Below are positions 5,025 to 5,080 of a stretch of DNA of 5,080 nucleotides, one piece after another. A program made the translations under genes and the position numbers. The notes under the pieces were generated by a model. That model did no database searches, was not told the DNA's origin, and saw only the letters and a list, made by a program, of their open reading frames with translations. Position 1 is the stretch's first letter, and every line of letters starts with the position of its first letter. Source of the stretch: Gp6-AA40 sp050742535 (GTDB lineage: Bacteria > Acidobacteriota > Vicinamibacteria > Vicinamibacterales > UBA2999); NCBI GenBank assembly GCA_050742535.1, contig JBOGIQ010000393.1, forward strand, positions 1-5,080. The letters are read 5' to 3'.

Positions 5025-5080
5025 CAATCTTCAGGATCATTTTTCTTGTCTTCCGGCTACGATTTCCTGCGAGAAGTCAG
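5025..5080. other. Terminal stretch without a recognised gene
   Basis: These last 56 bases are visibly more A/T-rich than the rest. No plus-strand start codon with a ribosome-binding site is present. On the minus strand one frame is open from the window edge and ends at a TGA (5037-5039), reading DFSQEIVAGRQEK. It could be the C-terminus of a gene entering from beyond the window, but 13 codons are too few to support a gene call. Confidence 0.2.

Overview
This is high-GC bacterial DNA with tightly packed genes on both strands. I see no CRISPR array, transposase, tRNA or rRNA. The lineage can only be guessed. Dense G/C-rich coding, a fused 2-oxoacid dehydrogenase E1, and short G-rich tandem repeats at gene borders together resemble soil Acidobacteriota (Vicinamibacteria-like). 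That is an impression from composition and gene style, not a demonstrated placement.

Layout. Positions 1-297 (+) hold the C-terminal three quarters of aspartate 1-decarboxylase (PanD), cut by the window edge. After a 31-nt gap, 329-1420 (+) encodes an NAD-type beta-decarboxylating dehydrogenase closest to tartrate/D-malate dehydrogenase. Its last codons and stop codon lie in a GGAGGYM heptamer repeat. A short palindrome at 1421-1440 separates it from a convergent gene on the minus strand (stop at 1439), a TrmN6/YfiC-like small-domain methyltransferase. That gene runs head-to-head into a long plus-strand gene, 2329-4788, which encodes a single-chain E1 (alpha and beta fused) of a branched-chain/pyruvate-type 2-oxoacid dehydrogenase. 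Its start overlaps or nearly abuts the methyltransferase start, and a second G-rich heptamer tract lies in the junction. From 4789 to the end there is a small hairpin, a perfect AGGAGG ribosome-binding site and a 52-codon reading frame. This frame begins like an antibiotic-biosynthesis-monooxygenase (ABM) domain but turns into a 9-bp repeat and stops, so I read it as a gene remnant. A larger stem-loop and about 55 bp without a recognisable gene follow.

How the genes work together. PanD makes beta-alanine for pantothenate/CoA, E1 starts acyl-CoA formation from 2-oxoacids, and the dehydrogenase handles a C4 hydroxyacid. These are all central metabolism, but the window does not show one coherent pathway. 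panD and the dehydrogenase may be co-transcribed. The E1 gene has no E2 or E3 neighbour here.

The most unusual signal is not a gene system. Three G-rich short tandem repeats sit at gene edges. One supplies a stop codon, one lies in or beside an ambiguous gene start, and one marks the point where an ABM-like reading frame breaks down. I found no convincing undescribed defence or mobile system.
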